DNA from: Ideonella sp.
Lineage (GTDB): Bacteria > Pseudomonadota > Gammaproteobacteria > Burkholderiales > Burkholderiaceae_C
Assembly (NCBI GenBank): GCA_016721465.1
Contig: JADKIA010000004.1
Span: 620,001-684,000 of the forward strand
Reading direction: 5' to 3'
Length of the DNA stretch: 64,000 nucleotides
Positions within the stretch are counted from its first letter, which is position 1, and each line of letters opens with the position of its first letter. A program made the position numbers and the translations under genes. This document shows positions 55,637 through 64,000 of this stretch, piece after piece. Below the pieces are notes generated by a model. That model ran no database searches. It was not told where the DNA came from and was given only the letters and a program-made list of their open reading frames with translations.

Positions 55637-57118
55637 TCAGGTGGCCAGCGCCTTCAGGACGGCATCTCTGCACATGGCCATCAGGCCGCCTGGCAAGAGG
55701 CCGAACACCAACACGGCAGCGCCATTGATGGCCAGCAAAGCACTGACGCCCGTGGCTTGCACCGGATGGCTGGTGTCTGTCGGCTTGTCGAAATACATCA
55801 CCTTGACGATGCGCAGGTAGTAGAACGCACCGATCAGCGACAGCATCACCGCCACGACGGCCAACACCACATAGCCGGTCACGTTGGTGGTGATCAGTGC
55901 CTGCAGGATGGACAGCTTGGCGTAGAAACCCACCATGGGCGGCACGCCTGCCAAGGAGAACATGAACAGCGTCATCACGCCGGCCAGCCACGGGGCCCGC
56001 CGGGCCAGGCCAGACAGATCGGCGATCTCGTCGCTTTCGAAGCCCTGCCGGGACAGGAACATGATCAGCCCGAACGTGCCCAGCGTGGTCAGCACGTAGG
56101 TGACCACATAGAACATCGCCGAACTGTAGGCATTGCCGGCCGACAGCGTGTTGCCGCTCACGACGCCGGCCGTCAGGCCGAGCAGCATGAAGCCCATCTG
56201 CGAGATGGTGGAGTAGGCCAACATGCGCTTGAGGTTGGTCTGCGCGATGGCGGCCAGGTTGCCCACCACCAACGAGCCCACCGCCAGCACCACCAGCATC
56301 TGCTGCCAATCGACCGCCAGGCCCAGCAGGCCTTCGACCAGCAGACGGATGGTGATGGCAAATGCCGCCAGTTTTGGCGCGCCGCCGATCAGCAAGGTGA
56401 CGGCCGTCGGTGCACCGTGGTAGACGTCCGGCACCCACATGTGGAAGGGCACGGCACCGAGCTTGAAACCCAGGCCGGCGACGATGAACACCACGCCGAA
56501 AGTCAATACCGTGCCGTTGATGCCGCCCCTGCCGATGGCATTGAAGATCTCGTTGATCTCCAGCGACCTGGTGGCACCGTACATCATCGACATGCCATAC
56601 AGCAGGAAGCCCGACGCCATGGCGCCCAGCACGAAATACTTCATGGCGGCTTCGGTGGACACACCGTGGTCACGCCGCATGGCCGTCAATGCATAAAGCG
56701 ACAGGCTCATCACTTCGAGGCCCAGATACACCACCAGCAAGTTGTTGGCCGAGATCATCACCGAGATGCCCAGCAGCACGAACATCGACAGCGAATAGAA
56801 CTCGCCCTTCTGCAGCTCACGCGCGCCAATGTAGGGCTGCGCATAGGCGGTGGTGATCATCATCGCCAAGGCGGCAAAGAAGCCCAGCAGGTTGCCCATC
56901 GGGTCGGCAACCACCATGCGCTGCATGCCGTACACGGTGATGCCGCTGTCCCAGAACGACAGGTACAGCGCGGCCACTGCAGCGAAACCCAGTTGGGTCA
57001 GCCAGTAGGTGGGCCGGCGCTGCGGGTCGGTGACGAACAGATCCACCAGCGCCACCGAGCAGGCGGCCACCAGCAAAAGCGCCTGGGGGTAGACGACGAG
57101 CCAGTTCATAGCATTCAT
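55637..57118 (-). CDS. nuoN: NADH-quinone oxidoreductase subunit N
   Basis: 493 residues, 14 membrane helices. The conserved proton-path stretches are VYLGLEVMSLSLYALTAMRR (helix 5 Glu), GLGFKLGAVPFHMWVPDVYH (helix 7 Lys), and ALIGAFYYLRIVKVMYF near the end. It is one of three antiporter-like proton-pumping subunits of complex I. It lies 19 bases after nuoM. Confidence 0.96.
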   Translation of the reverse strand: MNAMNWLVVYPQALLLVAACSVALVDLFVTDPQRRPTYWLTQLGFAAVAALYLSFWDSGITVYGMQRMVVADPMGNLLGFFAALAMMITTAYAQPYIGARELQKGEFYSLSMFVLLGISVMISANNLLVVYLGLEVMSLSLYALTAMRRDHGVSTEAAMKYFVLGAMASGFLLYGMSMMYGATRSLEINEIFNAIGRGGINGTVLTFGVVFIVAGLGFKLGAVPFHMWVPDVYHGAPTAVTLLIGGAPKLAAFAITIRLLVEGLLGLAVDWQQMLVVLAVGSLVVGNLAAIAQTNLKRMLAYSTISQMGFMLLGLTAGVVSGNTLSAGNAYSSAMFYVVTYVLTTLGTFGLIMFLSRQGFESDEIADLSGLARRAPWLAGVMTLFMFSLAGVPPMVGFYAKLSILQALITTNVTGYVVLAVVAVMLSLIGAFYYLRIVKVMYFDKPTDTSHPVQATGVSALLAINGAAVLVFGLLPGGLMAMCRDAVLKALAT

Positions 57119-57137
57119 GTTCTTGTTCTCCGGGACG

Positions 57138-58628
57138 TCACTTCAGCGTGAGGACTTCCAGCTTCGACTGCGCCACGTGCTTCAGCAACGAATCCACCGA
57201 GGTGTGCATCACGTCCGTGAATGGCTTCGGGTACACGCCCATCCACAGCGTGGCGATGGCCAGGACGGCCATCACCAGGAATTCCCGGGCATTGATGTCA
57301 GTGAGTTCGCGCACATGCTCGTTGGCCACCTCACCGAAGTAGACCCGCTTGTACATCCACAGTGAGTAGGCGGCGCCCAGGATCAGCGCGGTGGCCGCGA
57401 TCGCTGCCAGCCAGAAGTTGGCCTTCACCGTGCCCAGGATCACCATCCACTCGCCGACGAAGCCGCCAGTGCCCGGCAGGCCGCAGTTGGCCATCGTGAA
57501 GAACATGGCAAACGCCGCGAACTTGGGCATGGTGTTGACCACGCCGCCATAGGCCGCGATGTCGCGCGAGTGGACCCGGTCGTAGAGCACGCCGATGGCC
57601 AGGAACATGGCGCCCGACACGAAACCGTGCGAGATCATCTGCACCAGGCCACCGGACACACCCAGTTCACTGAAGATGAAGAAGCCCAGCGTGACGAAAC
57701 CCATGTGCGCGATGGACGAATAGGCCACCAGCTTCTTCATGTCCTGCTGCACCAGCGCCACCAGACCGATGTAGACCACCGCGATCAGGCTGAGCGCGAT
57801 GATGAACCAGGCATATTCACGCGAGGCGTCGGGCGCGATGGGCATCGAGAAGCGCAGGAAGCCGTAGGCACCGAGCTTCAGCATGATCGCGGCCAGCACC
57901 ACCGAGCCGCCCGTGGGCGCCTCGACGTGGGCATCGGGCAACCACGTGTGCACCGGCCACATCGGCACCTTGACCGAGAAAGCCGCAAAGAAAGCGAAGA
58001 AGAGCAACACCTGCGCCGGCATGGCCAGCGGCAGCTTGTGCCAGGTGGCGATGTCGAAGCTGCCGCCCGACTTGGAGTACAGGTAGACCAGCGCCACCAG
58101 CATCAGCAGCGAGCCCGCCAGCGTGTAGAGGAAGAACTTGAACGCCGCATACACCCGGCGCGGGCCACCCCACACGCCGATGATGATGTACATCGGGATC
58201 AGCGTGGCCTCGAAGAACACGTAGAAGAGCATGCCATCGGCCGCAGCGAACACGCCCACCATCAGGCCAGACAGGATCAGGAAGGCGCCCATGTACTGGT
58301 GCACCCGGTCCGTGACCGACTCCCAGCCAGCCACCACCACCACGACCGTGATGAACGCCGTGAGCAGCACGAACCACACCGAGATGCCATCCACGCCCAG
58401 GTGATAGCGCACATTGAAGCGCGCGATCCAGGGCAGGTTTTCCTGGAACTGCATCGCCACCTGGCTGGTGTCGAACCCGGTGATCAGTGGAATCGTGACC
58501 AGGAAGCTGGCCACGGCGCCAATCAGTGCCAGGCCGCGTGCCATGCCCGGATTGTTGTCGCGCCCCAGCGCGAGAAGCAGCACACCGAAGGCGATCGGCA
58601 GCCAGATGGAAACACTCAGAAGACCCAT
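57138..58628 (-). CDS. nuoM: NADH-quinone oxidoreductase subunit M
   Basis: 496 residues. Motifs include FYVFFEATLIPMYIIIGVWG (helix 5 Glu), FFAAFSVKVPMWPVHTWLPD (helix 7 Lys) and SSIAHMGFVTLGFFIFSELG. It pumps protons and sits between NuoL and NuoN in the membrane arm. The Met at 58628 is the natural start; nuoL ends 33 bases upstream. Confidence 0.96.
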   Translation of the reverse strand: MGLLSVSIWLPIAFGVLLLALGRDNNPGMARGLALIGAVASFLVTIPLITGFDTSQVAMQFQENLPWIARFNVRYHLGVDGISVWFVLLTAFITVVVVVAGWESVTDRVHQYMGAFLILSGLMVGVFAAADGMLFYVFFEATLIPMYIIIGVWGGPRRVYAAFKFFLYTLAGSLLMLVALVYLYSKSGGSFDIATWHKLPLAMPAQVLLFFAFFAAFSVKVPMWPVHTWLPDAHVEAPTGGSVVLAAIMLKLGAYGFLRFSMPIAPDASREYAWFIIALSLIAVVYIGLVALVQQDMKKLVAYSSIAHMGFVTLGFFIFSELGVSGGLVQMISHGFVSGAMFLAIGVLYDRVHSRDIAAYGGVVNTMPKFAAFAMFFTMANCGLPGTGGFVGEWMVILGTVKANFWLAAIAATALILGAAYSLWMYKRVYFGEVANEHVRELTDINAREFLVMAVLAIATLWMGVYPKPFTDVMHTSVDSLLKHVAQSKLEVLTLK

Positions 58629-58661
58629 TGTTATTCTCCGGTCCGTCTTGTCAGCGGCGCG

Positions 58662-60701
58662 TCATCGACGAATGAGGCCGGACAGATCGGGCCACAGCTG
58701 CCAAGTCAGAAGGCCGAACAAGCCCAGCAGCATGACCAACGCATACCAGTACACATAGCCCGACTGCACCAGACGCGCCAGACCGGCCAGGCCACCCACG
58801 GCACGAACCGAGCCGTTGATGATGCCGCCATCGATCAGGCCTTGATCACCACCCTTCCACAGGCCCACACCAACGCCCCGAGCCGCAGCCGCCAGGACGT
58901 TTTCATTGAACCAGTCCAGGTAGTACTTGTTCTCCAGCACACGCATCAGCGGTGACAGCGCCTTGCCGATGGCGGCCGGGATCGCGGGCGCCACCATGTA
59001 GAACACGTAGGCCGTGACGACACCAGCCAAGGCCAGCAGGAAGGGCACCGTTTGCAATGCGTGCATTGCCATCGCGCTGGCACTGTGGAAGTGCTGGGCG
59101 AGATCCTTCATGGCCTCGTGCTGGGTGGCATTGACCACGATGGCATCCTTGAAGAAGTCGCCAAACAGCATCGGGCCGATCGTCATGTAGCCGATCACCA
59201 CCGAGGGAATGGCCAGCAGGACCAGCGGCAACCACACCACCCAGGGTGACTCGTGCGGGGTGTGTACATGGACATGGCCATGTGCGTCCGGATGGTCGTG
59301 CTCACCGGGGAAGGGCTTGTGGTGGAAACGCTCCTTGCCATGGAACACCAGAAAGTACATCCGGAACGAGTAGAAGGCCGTCACGAACACGCCGGCAACC
59401 ACCGCGTAATAAGCCCAGTGCGCTGCCGGCAGGTGGCTGGCGTGCACGGCCTCGATGATCGAGTCCTTGGAGTAGAAGCCAGAGAAGAACGGTGTACCGA
59501 TCAGGGCCAGGGAGCCGATCAGCGAAGTGATCCAGGTGATGGGCATGCGCTTCCACAGGCCACCCATGTTGCGGATGTCCTGGTCGTGGTGCATGCCGAT
59601 GATCACCGAGCCCGCACCCAGGAACAGCAGCGCCTTGAAGAACGCATGGGTCATCAGGTGGAACACAGCCACCGAGTAGGCCGATGCGCCAAGGGCCACC
59701 GTCATGTAGCCCAGTTGCGACAGCGTGGAATAGGCCACCACCCGCTTGATGTCGTTCTGGATGATGCCCAGAAAGCCCATGAACAGCGCGGTGATGGCGC
59801 CAATGACGAGGACGAAGTTCAAGGCCGTGTCCGACAGCTCGAACAGCGGCGACATGCGCGCCACCATGAAGATGCCGGCGGTCACCATCGTGGCGGCGTG
59901 GATCAGGGCCGAGATGGGGGTCGGGCCCTCCATCGAATCCGGCAGCCAGACGTGCAAGGGAAACTGTGCACTCTTGCCCATGGCACCGATGAACAGGCAG
60001 ATGCACGTGACCGTGATCAGCATCCACTCACCGCCCCACAGGCTGGCCGCCGGGAAGACCATCTTGGCCAGCTCGGGGCCCTTGGCAAAGGCCTCGCTGT
60101 AGCTCAGCGTGCCGGCATAGGTGACGATCAGGCCAATGCCCAGGATGAAGCCGAAGTCGCCCACGCGATTGACCAGGAAGGCCTTCATGTTGGCAAAGAT
60201 CGCGGTGGGTTTCTTGTACCAGAAGCCGATCAGCAGGTAGGACACCAGGCCCACGGCCTCCCAGCCGAAGAACAGTTGCAGGAAGTTGTTGCTCATCACC
60301 AGCATCAACATGCTGAAGGTGAACAGCGAGATGTACGAGAAGAAGCGTTGGTAGCCCGGGTCTTCGTGCATGTAGCCGATGGTGTAGACGTGCACCATCA
60401 GCGACACGAAGGTCACCACGCACATCATCATTGCGGTGAGGCCATCGACCAGGAAGCCGACCTCCATCTTCAGCCCGCCCAGGTTCATCCATTCGTAGAC
60501 GGTGGCGTTGAAGCGCGCGCCGCCCAACACATCCTGCAGCACCATGGCCGACACGATGAAGGAGATCAGCACGCCGAGCACGGTGACGATGTGCGCACCA
60601 CTGCGGCCGATGGCCTTGCCGAAGAACCCGGCGAGGATGGCACCGGCCAAGGGGGCCATCGGAACGACCAGAAGCAGGTTTTGAGAGAGTTGTGCAGACA
60701 T
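58662..60701 (-). CDS. nuoL: NADH-quinone oxidoreductase subunit L
   Basis: 679 residues, including the long lateral helix at the C-terminus. Motifs include NFLQLFFGWEAVGLVSYLLI (helix 5 Glu) and GKSAQFPLHVWLPDSMEGPT (helix 7 Lys), and a His/Asp-rich loop near residue 490 (HDHPDAHGHVHVHTPHES). The ATG at 60701 is used in place of an upstream ATG at 60770, which has no conserved residues. The 85-base gap up to nuoK contains one small open frame, listed separately. Confidence 0.95.
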   Translation of the reverse strand: MSAQLSQNLLLVVPMAPLAGAILAGFFGKAIGRSGAHIVTVLGVLISFIVSAMVLQDVLGGARFNATVYEWMNLGGLKMEVGFLVDGLTAMMMCVVTFVSLMVHVYTIGYMHEDPGYQRFFSYISLFTFSMLMLVMSNNFLQLFFGWEAVGLVSYLLIGFWYKKPTAIFANMKAFLVNRVGDFGFILGIGLIVTYAGTLSYSEAFAKGPELAKMVFPAASLWGGEWMLITVTCICLFIGAMGKSAQFPLHVWLPDSMEGPTPISALIHAATMVTAGIFMVARMSPLFELSDTALNFVLVIGAITALFMGFLGIIQNDIKRVVAYSTLSQLGYMTVALGASAYSVAVFHLMTHAFFKALLFLGAGSVIIGMHHDQDIRNMGGLWKRMPITWITSLIGSLALIGTPFFSGFYSKDSIIEAVHASHLPAAHWAYYAVVAGVFVTAFYSFRMYFLVFHGKERFHHKPFPGEHDHPDAHGHVHVHTPHESPWVVWLPLVLLAIPSVVIGYMTIGPMLFGDFFKDAIVVNATQHEAMKDLAQHFHSASAMAMHALQTVPFLLALAGVVTAYVFYMVAPAIPAAIGKALSPLMRVLENKYYLDWFNENVLAAAARGVGVGLWKGGDQGLIDGGIINGSVRAVGGLAGLARLVQSGYVYWYALVMLLGLFGLLTWQLWPDLSGLIRR

Positions 60702-60784
60702 CAATTGGATCCCCCAGGACGCCGCGAGACGCGTCGTCCGTTCGCAAGGCACTCGCCTTTGCGCATGCAAAGTCTCGTGTCCAT
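60701..60784 (-). CDS. possible 27-residue leader peptide between nuoK and nuoL
   Basis: An ATG two bases after the nuoK stop opens a 27-codon frame whose TGA overlaps the nuoL ATG (TGATG). It is Arg-rich with two Cys (MDTRLCMRKGECLANGRR) and has no hydrophobic helix. The frame is also open upstream inside nuoK, so it may be a shadow; if translated it could couple nuoL to nuoK. Confidence 0.25.
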   Translation of the reverse strand: MDTRLCMRKGECLANGRRVSRRPGGSN

Positions 60785-60786
60785 GC

Positions 60787-61104
60787 TCACCCCTTCAGTG
60801 CGTCGAGCTCTTCGACGTTGATGGTGGCCCGATTGCGGAACAGCACCACCAGGATGGCCAGGCCGATGGCCGACTCGGCGGCCGCCACCGTGAGAATGAA
60901 GAACACGAACACCTGCCCCGCCATGTCGCCCAGATAGTGCGAAAAGGCGATGAAGTTCATGTTGACCGCCAGCAGCATCAGCTCGATGGCCATCAGCAAC
61001 ACGATCAGGTTGCGACGATTCAGGTAGATGCCGATCACCGACAGCGCGAACAGCAAGCCGCCCAGCGACAGGTAGTGACCCAGCGTGATGGGACCCAGAC
61101 TCAT
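60787..61104 (-). CDS. nuoK: NADH-quinone oxidoreductase subunit K
   Basis: 105 residues with three helices and the two conserved Glu (LLMAIELMLLAVNMNF and AAAESAIGLAILV) that carry protons in the E-channel. ATG at 61104 overlaps the nuoJ stop by four bases. Normal length for the family. Confidence 0.96.
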   Translation of the reverse strand: MSLGPITLGHYLSLGGLLFALSVIGIYLNRRNLIVLLMAIELMLLAVNMNFIAFSHYLGDMAGQVFVFFILTVAAAESAIGLAILVVLFRNRATINVEELDALKG

Positions 61105-61748
61105 TTCTTCTCTCCTGCTGGCGCATCCGCTGCAGCGGGCACCGAAGGCTGCTCGACCACCGGCGCCATCTTCACCACGCGCATCCGGTCGGCCTTCTTG
61201 GCCAGCACCTGCACCGAGGGGTTCTGATACCGGCTGTCCTTGCGGCGTCGCAGCGTGAGCGCGATGGCCGCGATGATCGCCACCAGCAGCAGCACGGCGG
61301 CCAGTTGCAGCGGGTAGAGGTACCTGGTGTAGACCTCGATGCCCAGCAACTTGGTGTTGCCCATCTTCATCTGCACGGCATCGAGCACCGGCGCCTCGGT
61401 GAGACGGAACCCGCCCATCAGCACCAGCGCCATCTCCAGCGCGATCAGCGCACCCACGAAGCCGGCCAAAGGCATGTGCTGCCAGAAGCCCTCGCGGAAA
61501 TCGTCGCCCTTCAGGTCCAGCATCATCACGACGAAAAGGAACAGCACCATCACTGCACCCACGTACACCAGCACCAGCGCGATGGCCAGGAACTCGGCCC
61601 TGAGCAGCAGCCAGATGGCAGAGGCATTGGCGAAGGCCAGCACCAGGAAGAGCACCGCATGCACCGTGCTCTTCGCCGTGATGACACGGAACGAAGCGAA
61701 CAGCAGCACTGCCGAGAAGAAGTAGAAGATTGCGCCGATGGTGTTCAT
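61101..61748 (-). CDS. nuoJ: NADH-quinone oxidoreductase subunit J
   Basis: 215 residues, five helices. The functional stretch is ALVLVYVGAVMVLFLFVVMM with the pi-bulge region of helix 3. The tail is charged and variable. It comes 75 bases after nuoI; that gap has a six-base hairpin (61788-61793 with 61799-61804) and no gene. Confidence 0.95.
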   Translation of the reverse strand: MNTIGAIFYFFSAVLLFASFRVITAKSTVHAVLFLVLAFANASAIWLLLRAEFLAIALVLVYVGAVMVLFLFVVMMLDLKGDDFREGFWQHMPLAGFVGALIALEMALVLMGGFRLTEAPVLDAVQMKMGNTKLLGIEVYTRYLYPLQLAAVLLLVAIIAAIALTLRRRKDSRYQNPSVQVLAKKADRMRVVKMAPVVEQPSVPAAADAPAGEKK

Positions 61749-61823
61749 GTTGTTGCCGCGTTCTGGCCGCCCGCCTCCCAGCGCGTTCCGGTGTCCAGCA
61801 CCGGTTGCCGCGCCACGAGGAAA

Positions 61824-62324
61824 TCAGCGGTATTTCGCGTCGGCCTCCTTGTTGGCGGCGATCTCGCGCTCGTAGCGGTCGCCGACGGCGAGCAACATGT
61901 CCTTGGTGAAGTACAGGTCGCCGCGCTTTTCGCCGTGGTAGTCGAAGATGTGGGTCTCGACGATGGAGTCCACCGGGCAGCTTTCCTCGCAGAAGCCGCA
62001 GAAGATGCACTTGGTCAGATCGATGTCGTAGCGCGTGGTGCGCCGCGAGCCGTCGGCGCGCTGGTCGCTCTCGATGGTGATGGCCATCGCCGGGCAGACC
62101 GCCTCACAAAGCTTGCAGGCGATGCATCGCTCTTCACCGTTCTCGTAGCGCCGCAAGGCGTGCAGGCCGCGAAAGCGCGGGCTGAGCGGTGTGCGCTCCT
62201 CCGGGTACTGGATGGTCAGCTTCTTTGCGAAGAAGTAGCGCCCCGTGAGCTTCATGCCCTTGAGCAACTCCAGCAGCATGAAGCTGGAGAAGAAGTCCTT
62301 GAGTGATGCGGTCTGTGCAGCCAT
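61824..62324 (-). CDS. nuoI: NADH-quinone oxidoreductase subunit I
   Basis: 166 residues. Both [4Fe-4S] sites are intact: CIACKLCEAVCPA and CIFCGFCEESCPVD. These are clusters N6a and N6b of the connecting arm. The ATG at 62324 (MAAQTASLKDFF) is preferred over one nine codons earlier, which falls within the repeat element. RYDIDLTKC is typical. Confidence 0.96.
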   Translation of the reverse strand: MAAQTASLKDFFSSFMLLELLKGMKLTGRYFFAKKLTIQYPEERTPLSPRFRGLHALRRYENGEERCIACKLCEAVCPAMAITIESDQRADGSRRTTRYDIDLTKCIFCGFCEESCPVDSIVETHIFDYHGEKRGDLYFTKDMLLAVGDRYEREIAANKEADAKYR

Positions 62325-62327
62325 GTC

Positions 62328-62437
62328 AGGCCTCCTGCCGGGCCGCCCCAAAGGAGGCCTGCGCCCCTTGGGTCTCGAAGGGGCGCTTGCCAGGGCCGGG
62401 AGGCAGCGAACAAAGTGAGCGTGGGGGCGTCATTTCA
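62328..62437. repeat. double-hairpin interspersed repeat between nuoH and nuoI
   Basis: Two perfect inverted repeats lie side by side: AGGCCTCC (62328-62335) with GGAGGCCT (62353-62360), and GCGCCCCTT (62361-62369) with AAGGGGCGC (62378-62386). The segment CAGCGAACAAAGTGAGCG follows (62404-62421), a stretch I associate with dispersed repeats in related Burkholderiales. It widens this nuo spacing to 110 bases, while several other gaps in the operon are under 35. Confidence 0.6.
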
Positions 62438-63502
62438 CTTCCAAATGTTCAACGGCGTCTGCATCCACAGACCGACGATCACCAGCCACACCAAGGTGAC
62501 CGGTATGAAGATCTTCCAGCCCAGGCGCATGATCTGGTCGTAGCGATAGCGCGGGAACGTGGCGCGCACCCAGAGGAACATCGTGACCATCACGAACACC
62601 TTCAGCCCCAGCCAGATCCAACCCGGGATCCAGTTGAACAGCACACTGTCGATCGGCGAGGCCCAACCACCCAGGAACATGGTGGTGGCCAGGATCGAGA
62701 CCAGGATCATGTTGGCGTACTCGGACAACATGAACATCGCGTACGACATGCCCGCGTACTCGACCATGTGGCCGGCGACGATTTCGGATTCACCTTCCAC
62801 CACGTCGAAGGGGGCGCGGTTGGTCTCGGCCAGACCCGAAATGAAGTAGATGACGAAGATCGGCAACAGGGGCAGCCAGTTCCAGGACAGGAAGTTCAGC
62901 CCCATGTTGGCCATCATGCCGCGCTGCTGACTCATCACGATGTCGGTCATGTTCAGGCTGCCGGTGACCATCAGCACGACGACCATCGCAAAGCCCAGCG
63001 GGATCTCGTAGCTCACCATCTGTGCCGAGGCCCGCAGCGCACCAAGGAACGCGTACTTCGAATTCGATGCCCAGCCCGCAATGATGATGCCGTAGACCTC
63101 GATCGAGGTGATGGTCATCAGCAACAGCAAACCCGCATTGACGTTGCTCACCGCCACTTCCGGGCCAAACGGGATGACGACCCAGGCGGCGAGCGCCGGC
63201 ATGATGGTCAACACCGGCGCCAGGAAGAACAGGCCCTTGCTGGCGGCAGTCGGGCGAACGATTTCCTTGAAGATCAGCTTGACCGCGTCGGCGATTGGCG
63301 TCAGCAACCCATAGGGGCCGACACGATTGGGGCCCTTGCGGATCTGGGTCCAGCCGATGGCCACCCGCTCCCACAGCGTGAGATAGGCCACCAGGCCCAT
63401 CAGGGGCGCGACCACCACGATGATCTTGATGAGGCTCCAGATCACCGGCCACAGGTAGCTGCCGAACAGCGACCCGCCGAATTGGTTGAATTGTTCGATC
63501 AT
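62435..63502 (-). CDS. nuoH: NADH-quinone oxidoreductase subunit H
   Basis: About 355 residues, eight helices. The conserved quinone-site stretches are IGWTQIRKGPNRVGPYGLL and SGLAETNRAPFDVVEGESE. AGAAGG at the end of nuoG is seven bases from the ATG at 63502; another ATG at 63508 overlaps the nuoG stop as ATGA but is only a base from the same ribosome site, so 63502 is preferred. It anchors the peripheral arm and helps form the quinone pocket. Confidence 0.95.
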   Translation of the reverse strand: MIEQFNQFGGSLFGSYLWPVIWSLIKIIVVVAPLMGLVAYLTLWERVAIGWTQIRKGPNRVGPYGLLTPIADAVKLIFKEIVRPTAASKGLFFLAPVLTIMPALAAWVVIPFGPEVAVSNVNAGLLLLMTITSIEVYGIIIAGWASNSKYAFLGALRASAQMVSYEIPLGFAMVVVLMVTGSLNMTDIVMSQQRGMMANMGLNFLSWNWLPLLPIFVIYFISGLAETNRAPFDVVEGESEIVAGHMVEYAGMSYAMFMLSEYANMILVSILATTMFLGGWASPIDSVLFNWIPGWIWLGLKVFVMVTMFLWVRATFPRYRYDQIMRLGWKIFIPVTLVWLVIVGLWMQTPLNIWK

Positions 63503-63504
63503 GG

Positions 63505-64000
63505 TCATGCCTTCTCGACCGTCAGGCTGCCAAACATCGCGCCCAGCGTCGCCGTGTCTGGATGCCCTGCCGGCACACGCACGGCCTTGGCATCCAGGCT
63601 GGCATCTTCACGCGCTGCCAGCACCGCCGAGGCAGCGCCCTGAGCAACTCGCACCTTGTCACCGGCCTTCAGCCCCAGCTGTCGCCACAACGACGTGGGC
63701 AGGCCCACCTGCGGCGCTCGGGCATCGTTGGTCAGCTGCAGGGAAGTGGCGCGGCGCACCAAGGCGTCGGTCGCGTAGATGGGGACATCCGCAATGCGCT
63801 CCAAGCCGTGCACCAGCTGCACCACCTGGGGCCCCGCCACACTGCGGTTGTCGAGACGCGTCGGCAGCGCCGCCAGATCGCCCAAGGCCTGGCCACGGAC
63901 TTCGTCGACGGTTTCCTGGTCGAAACCTGCCAGGTCCAGCAGATTGCCCAGCACCCGCAGCACCTTCCAGCCCGGCCGCGCATCGCCCAGCGGCGGCACC
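63505..64000 (-). CDS. nuoG: NADH-quinone oxidoreductase subunit G (C-terminal part)
   Basis: The last 165 codons or so; the frame runs off the right edge. The stretch RPGWKVLRVLGNLLDLAGFD and the final VGLPTSLWRQLGLKAGDKVR match the C-terminal molybdopterin-type domain of NuoG. The N-terminal iron-sulfur region is outside the window. The stop overlaps the upstream alternative nuoH ATG. Confidence 0.93.
   Translation of the reverse strand, partial: VPPLGDARPGWKVLRVLGNLLDLAGFDQETVDEVRGQALGDLAALPTRLDNRSVAGPQVVQLVHGLERIADVPIYATDALVRRATSLQLTNDARAPQVGLPTSLWRQLGLKAGDKVRVAQGAASAVLAAREDASLDAKAVRVPAGHPDTATLGAMFGSLTVEKA

Overview
The window looks like chromosome of a high-GC member of the Burkholderiales (Betaproteobacteria). 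The grounds are the dapA-bamC pair, a DUF2818 gene directly after nuoN, a VPLPA/PEP-CTERM-type surface protein, and interspersed GC-rich palindromes of a kind I know from Leptothrix/Rubrivivax-type genomes. That placement is inference from gene content, since there is no rRNA to test it. I see no tRNA, rRNA, CRISPR array, insertion sequence or prophage. Coding density is very high and no gap without a gene reaches 300 bases; the larger gaps are described under their neighbours.

Layout. 1-2090 is the 3' end of a membrane histidine kinase gene. 2109-15582 (minus) is one run: a TPR protein with a putative DNA-binding N-terminus, comEC, then five genes of the circularly permuted ATP-grasp / alpha-E / transglutaminase group, several joined by ATGA overlaps. 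15749-19595 (plus) holds a VPLPA-CTERM exported protein, a RidA-family protein behind a strongly folded leader, dsbB, and a UbiH/UbiM-type flavin monooxygenase. 19623-32586 (minus) is a 13-kb block of ferredoxin-linked 2-oxoacid metabolism. It has two separate 2-oxoacid:ferredoxin oxidoreductases (KorAB), an NfnAB-like flavoprotein pair, a GltD/ferredoxin-like flavoprotein, a CBS-domain protein and an unfamiliar 740-residue protein ending in a Cys cluster. An FNR-type site with class II spacing sits in front of the Nfn-Kor operon.

32754-38966 (minus) is parE, a GNAT gene, parC and an MFS gene, all overlapping or tightly spaced. 39083-43111 (plus) is an MFS transporter, a 43-residue membrane peptide, a methyltransferase, dapA and bamC, closed by a bidirectional terminator shared with a GlsB/YeaQ-type gene. 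43602-52235 (minus) is hrpA, interrupted in frame by two palindromic repeats, then a PRPP-synthetase-like gene overlapping an archaeal-type AMP/thymidine phosphorylase gene, an unknown protein and a YihY/BrkB membrane protein. 52245-54223 (plus) is DUF2069 and a FAD-linked hydroxyacid dehydrogenase. 54242-64000 (minus) is the end of the complex I operon: nuoG (partial), H, I, J, K, L, M, N, DUF2818, then a Nudix hydrolase and DUF1178.

Working together. The Kor/Nfn block would let the cell oxidise 2-oxoglutarate or related oxoacids with ferredoxin as acceptor and pass electrons to NADP or NAD when oxygen is low, while the nuo operon serves respiration. The ATP-grasp/alpha-E/transglutaminase run looks like a peptide-making or peptide-modifying system of unknown product. 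These two blocks are the places where undescribed biology is most likely.
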